Shown here: positions 63,077-64,000 of the stretch, piece after piece
How the letters are laid out: the number at the start of each line of letters is the position of its first letter
Position numbering within the stretch: position 1 is the first letter of the stretch
Source of the DNA: Bremerella sp. JC817
Lineage (GTDB): Bacteria > Planctomycetota > Planctomycetia > Pirellulales > Pirellulaceae
Length of the DNA: 64,000 nt
NCBI RefSeq assembly: GCF_040718835.1
Contig: NZ_JBFEFG010000267.1
Span: 186,001-250,000, forward strand
Direction of reading: 5' to 3'
Program-made: the position numbers and the translations under genes
Notes under the pieces: generated by a model
Told to the model about the DNA's origin: nothing
Database searches by the model: none
The model's input: the letters and a program-made list of their open reading frames with translations, nothing else

Positions 63077-64000
63077 TTAGAAGTTTGTTCCGGTAGGAGC
63101 CGCAGCTTCGTCATCCTTCGGTTCTTCCAAACGAACCAGTGTCCAGGTCTGCGTATCAGATTCGCCGTAGTGGACCAAAGCCGTGGCCTCGTCCTGGGTC
63201 AGGTTATAAATGCTCGTCTCCATGACGATATCCTGATCCTTGTCATCGGCAAACTTCCAGGCAGCACGCTGCGTCTTTTGATCGACCATTCCTTCCAGTG
63301 GACGGTCCGACTTGGTGACGTCGTTATAGAAGGTACCTGCGATGATCCCTTCTTTACTGACGGCCAACTGCATCACCATGCCAGAATCGGTTCCCGATTC
63401 ATCGGCGATTGCGAACACGCCCAGCGGCATCCATTCGACCTTCTGGTCGTCGACGTTCTGCGGAATGCTATCCGCAATGGTAACGGCCTGGTTGTAATAC
63501 TGATCGGCGGTCGCGTACTGCTGATCGTTGACGTACACGTAGTTGTCTCGGTAGACCACGTTGGTGCCGTAGTCATAGATCACCGGCTGCGTCCACGCAT
63601 TCCAAACAAACCATCCACCAAACGCACCCCAGGCAGCAGGTCGCCAGCACCAGTGTGGTGGATAGCGATTCCAACCGGTGTGCCAACGCCAGTTCGGATT
63701 GTTCGGGTAACGTCCACCATCCCACCAATGTCGATTGCCAGGACGATCAATATTGACGTTGTTCCACTTGTTGCGAATGTTGTTGATATTCTTGTCACGA
63801 TCGATCGTGACCTTGTTACCAATGTTGATGTTGTTATTGTTGCCGTTCCCAATGTTAGGACGGTCGCCGCCGGGACGGTTCGGGAAGCGGCCGCCATTGC
63901 CCGGCCGATCTCCATCACCACCGTTGCCTGGGCGATTCGGGAAACGATCACCGGTACCTGGTCGGTCGCCACTGCCTGGCCGATCCCCAATACCGGGACG
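63077..64000 (-). CDS. Planctomycete 'mu-protocadherin-like' exported protein (5' end beyond window)
   Basis: At least 307 aa, open to the last base. The visible N-terminal part is built of (D/N)RPGxG repeats (63830-64000), followed by an Asn-rich NNNNINIGN segment and a Trp/Pro/His-rich patch (WHTGW, PPHWCW, WGAFGGWF). The C-terminal 170 aa form a beta domain starting PVIYDYGTNVVYRDNYVYVNG-like. This matches a Pirellulaceae family often annotated 'mu-protocadherin' without evidence of cadherin function. A signal peptide would be outside the window. Role probably in the envelope. Confidence 0.75.
   Translation of the reverse strand, partial: RPGIGDRPGSGDRPGTGDRFPNRPGNGGDGDRPGNGGRFPNRPGGDRPNIGNGNNNNINIGNKVTIDRDKNINNIRNKWNNVNIDRPGNRHWWDGGRYPNNPNWRWHTGWNRYPPHWCWRPAAWGAFGGWFVWNAWTQPVIYDYGTNVVYRDNYVYVNDQQYATADQYYNQAVTIADSIPQNVDDQKVEWMPLGVFAIADESGTDSGMVMQLAVSKEGIIAGTFYNDVTKSDRPLEGMVDQKTQRAAWKFADDKDQDIVMETSIYNLTQDEATALVHYGESDTQTWTLVRLEEPKDDEAAAPTGTNF

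Noticed and set aside
63077..63583. Separate 168-aa gene starting at GTG 63583
   Set aside because: The same frame stays open to the window end with sensible sequence (WNAWTQPVIYDYG), so this is the C-terminal part of a larger gene.

Overview
The window reads as chromosomal DNA of a marine planctomycete, most likely a Pirellulaceae member close to Blastopirellula/Bremerella. This rests on recognised traits, not on a search: a dockerin-bearing surface protein with the planctomycete ERRDLFAGD-type N-terminus, a secreted sulfatase and a secreted GH5 glycosidase, a 'protocadherin-like' RPG-repeat protein, many GTG/TTG starts, enlarged membrane transporters and densely packed genes on both strands. 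No phage, insertion sequence or CRISPR array is visible.

Layout. 1-5.7 kb: the 5' part of glnA, an MMPL/RND exporter and a ctpA protease with a clear promoter and terminator. 5.7-12.8 kb: a GntP permease, sirtuin, sugar isomerase/epimerase, sppA, an SLC13-type symporter and a TPR/LecA-like secreted protein. 12.9-16.6 kb: a [2Fe-2S] protein-trkA-trkH potassium-uptake operon. 16.7-24.7 kb: a giant coiled-coil protein with an internal 98-residue duplication, transketolase, slyX, the dockerin protein, bcp and tRNA-Val(GAC). 25.1-36.7 kb: the translation cluster thrS-infC-(glycosyltransferases)-rpmI-rplT-pheS-pheT, then an M32 carboxypeptidase. infC appears to start at ATC, and PheT lacks the OB-fold tRNA-binding domain. 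36.7-47.9 kb: mixed metabolic genes, namely a small lipoprotein, a BshB1-like deacetylase, a lipoprotein/small protein/Xer recombinase operon, a DUF4261 protein, an FAD oxidoreductase, a GH5 glycosidase with a duplicated N-terminal module, a CvrA-type K+/H+ antiporter with an aldo/keto reductase, and a cupin. 48.0-54.1 kb: a chemosensory operon (MshEN-like gene, hybrid cheA, cheW, cheB, cheR) with no receptor and no stand-alone CheY. 54.3-64 kb: a stand-alone M41-like zinc peptidase, an RND efflux pair, a K+-channel, a methyltransferase, a sulfatase and the cut-off RPG-repeat protein.

Themes. Several transporters (MMPL, GntP, TrkH, RND pump) carry extra soluble or membrane segments absent from textbook homologues. 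Convergent gene pairs repeatedly overlap by exactly 4 bp (TTAG/CTAA), so their stop codons interlock. The least explained items are the receptor-less chemosensory operon with its MshEN-like leading gene, the isolated M41 domain, the iron-sulfur gene heading the trk operon, and an antisense intergenic stretch resembling the end of HisB. I did not find one convincing wholly new multi-gene system; the candidates are ranked in the findings.
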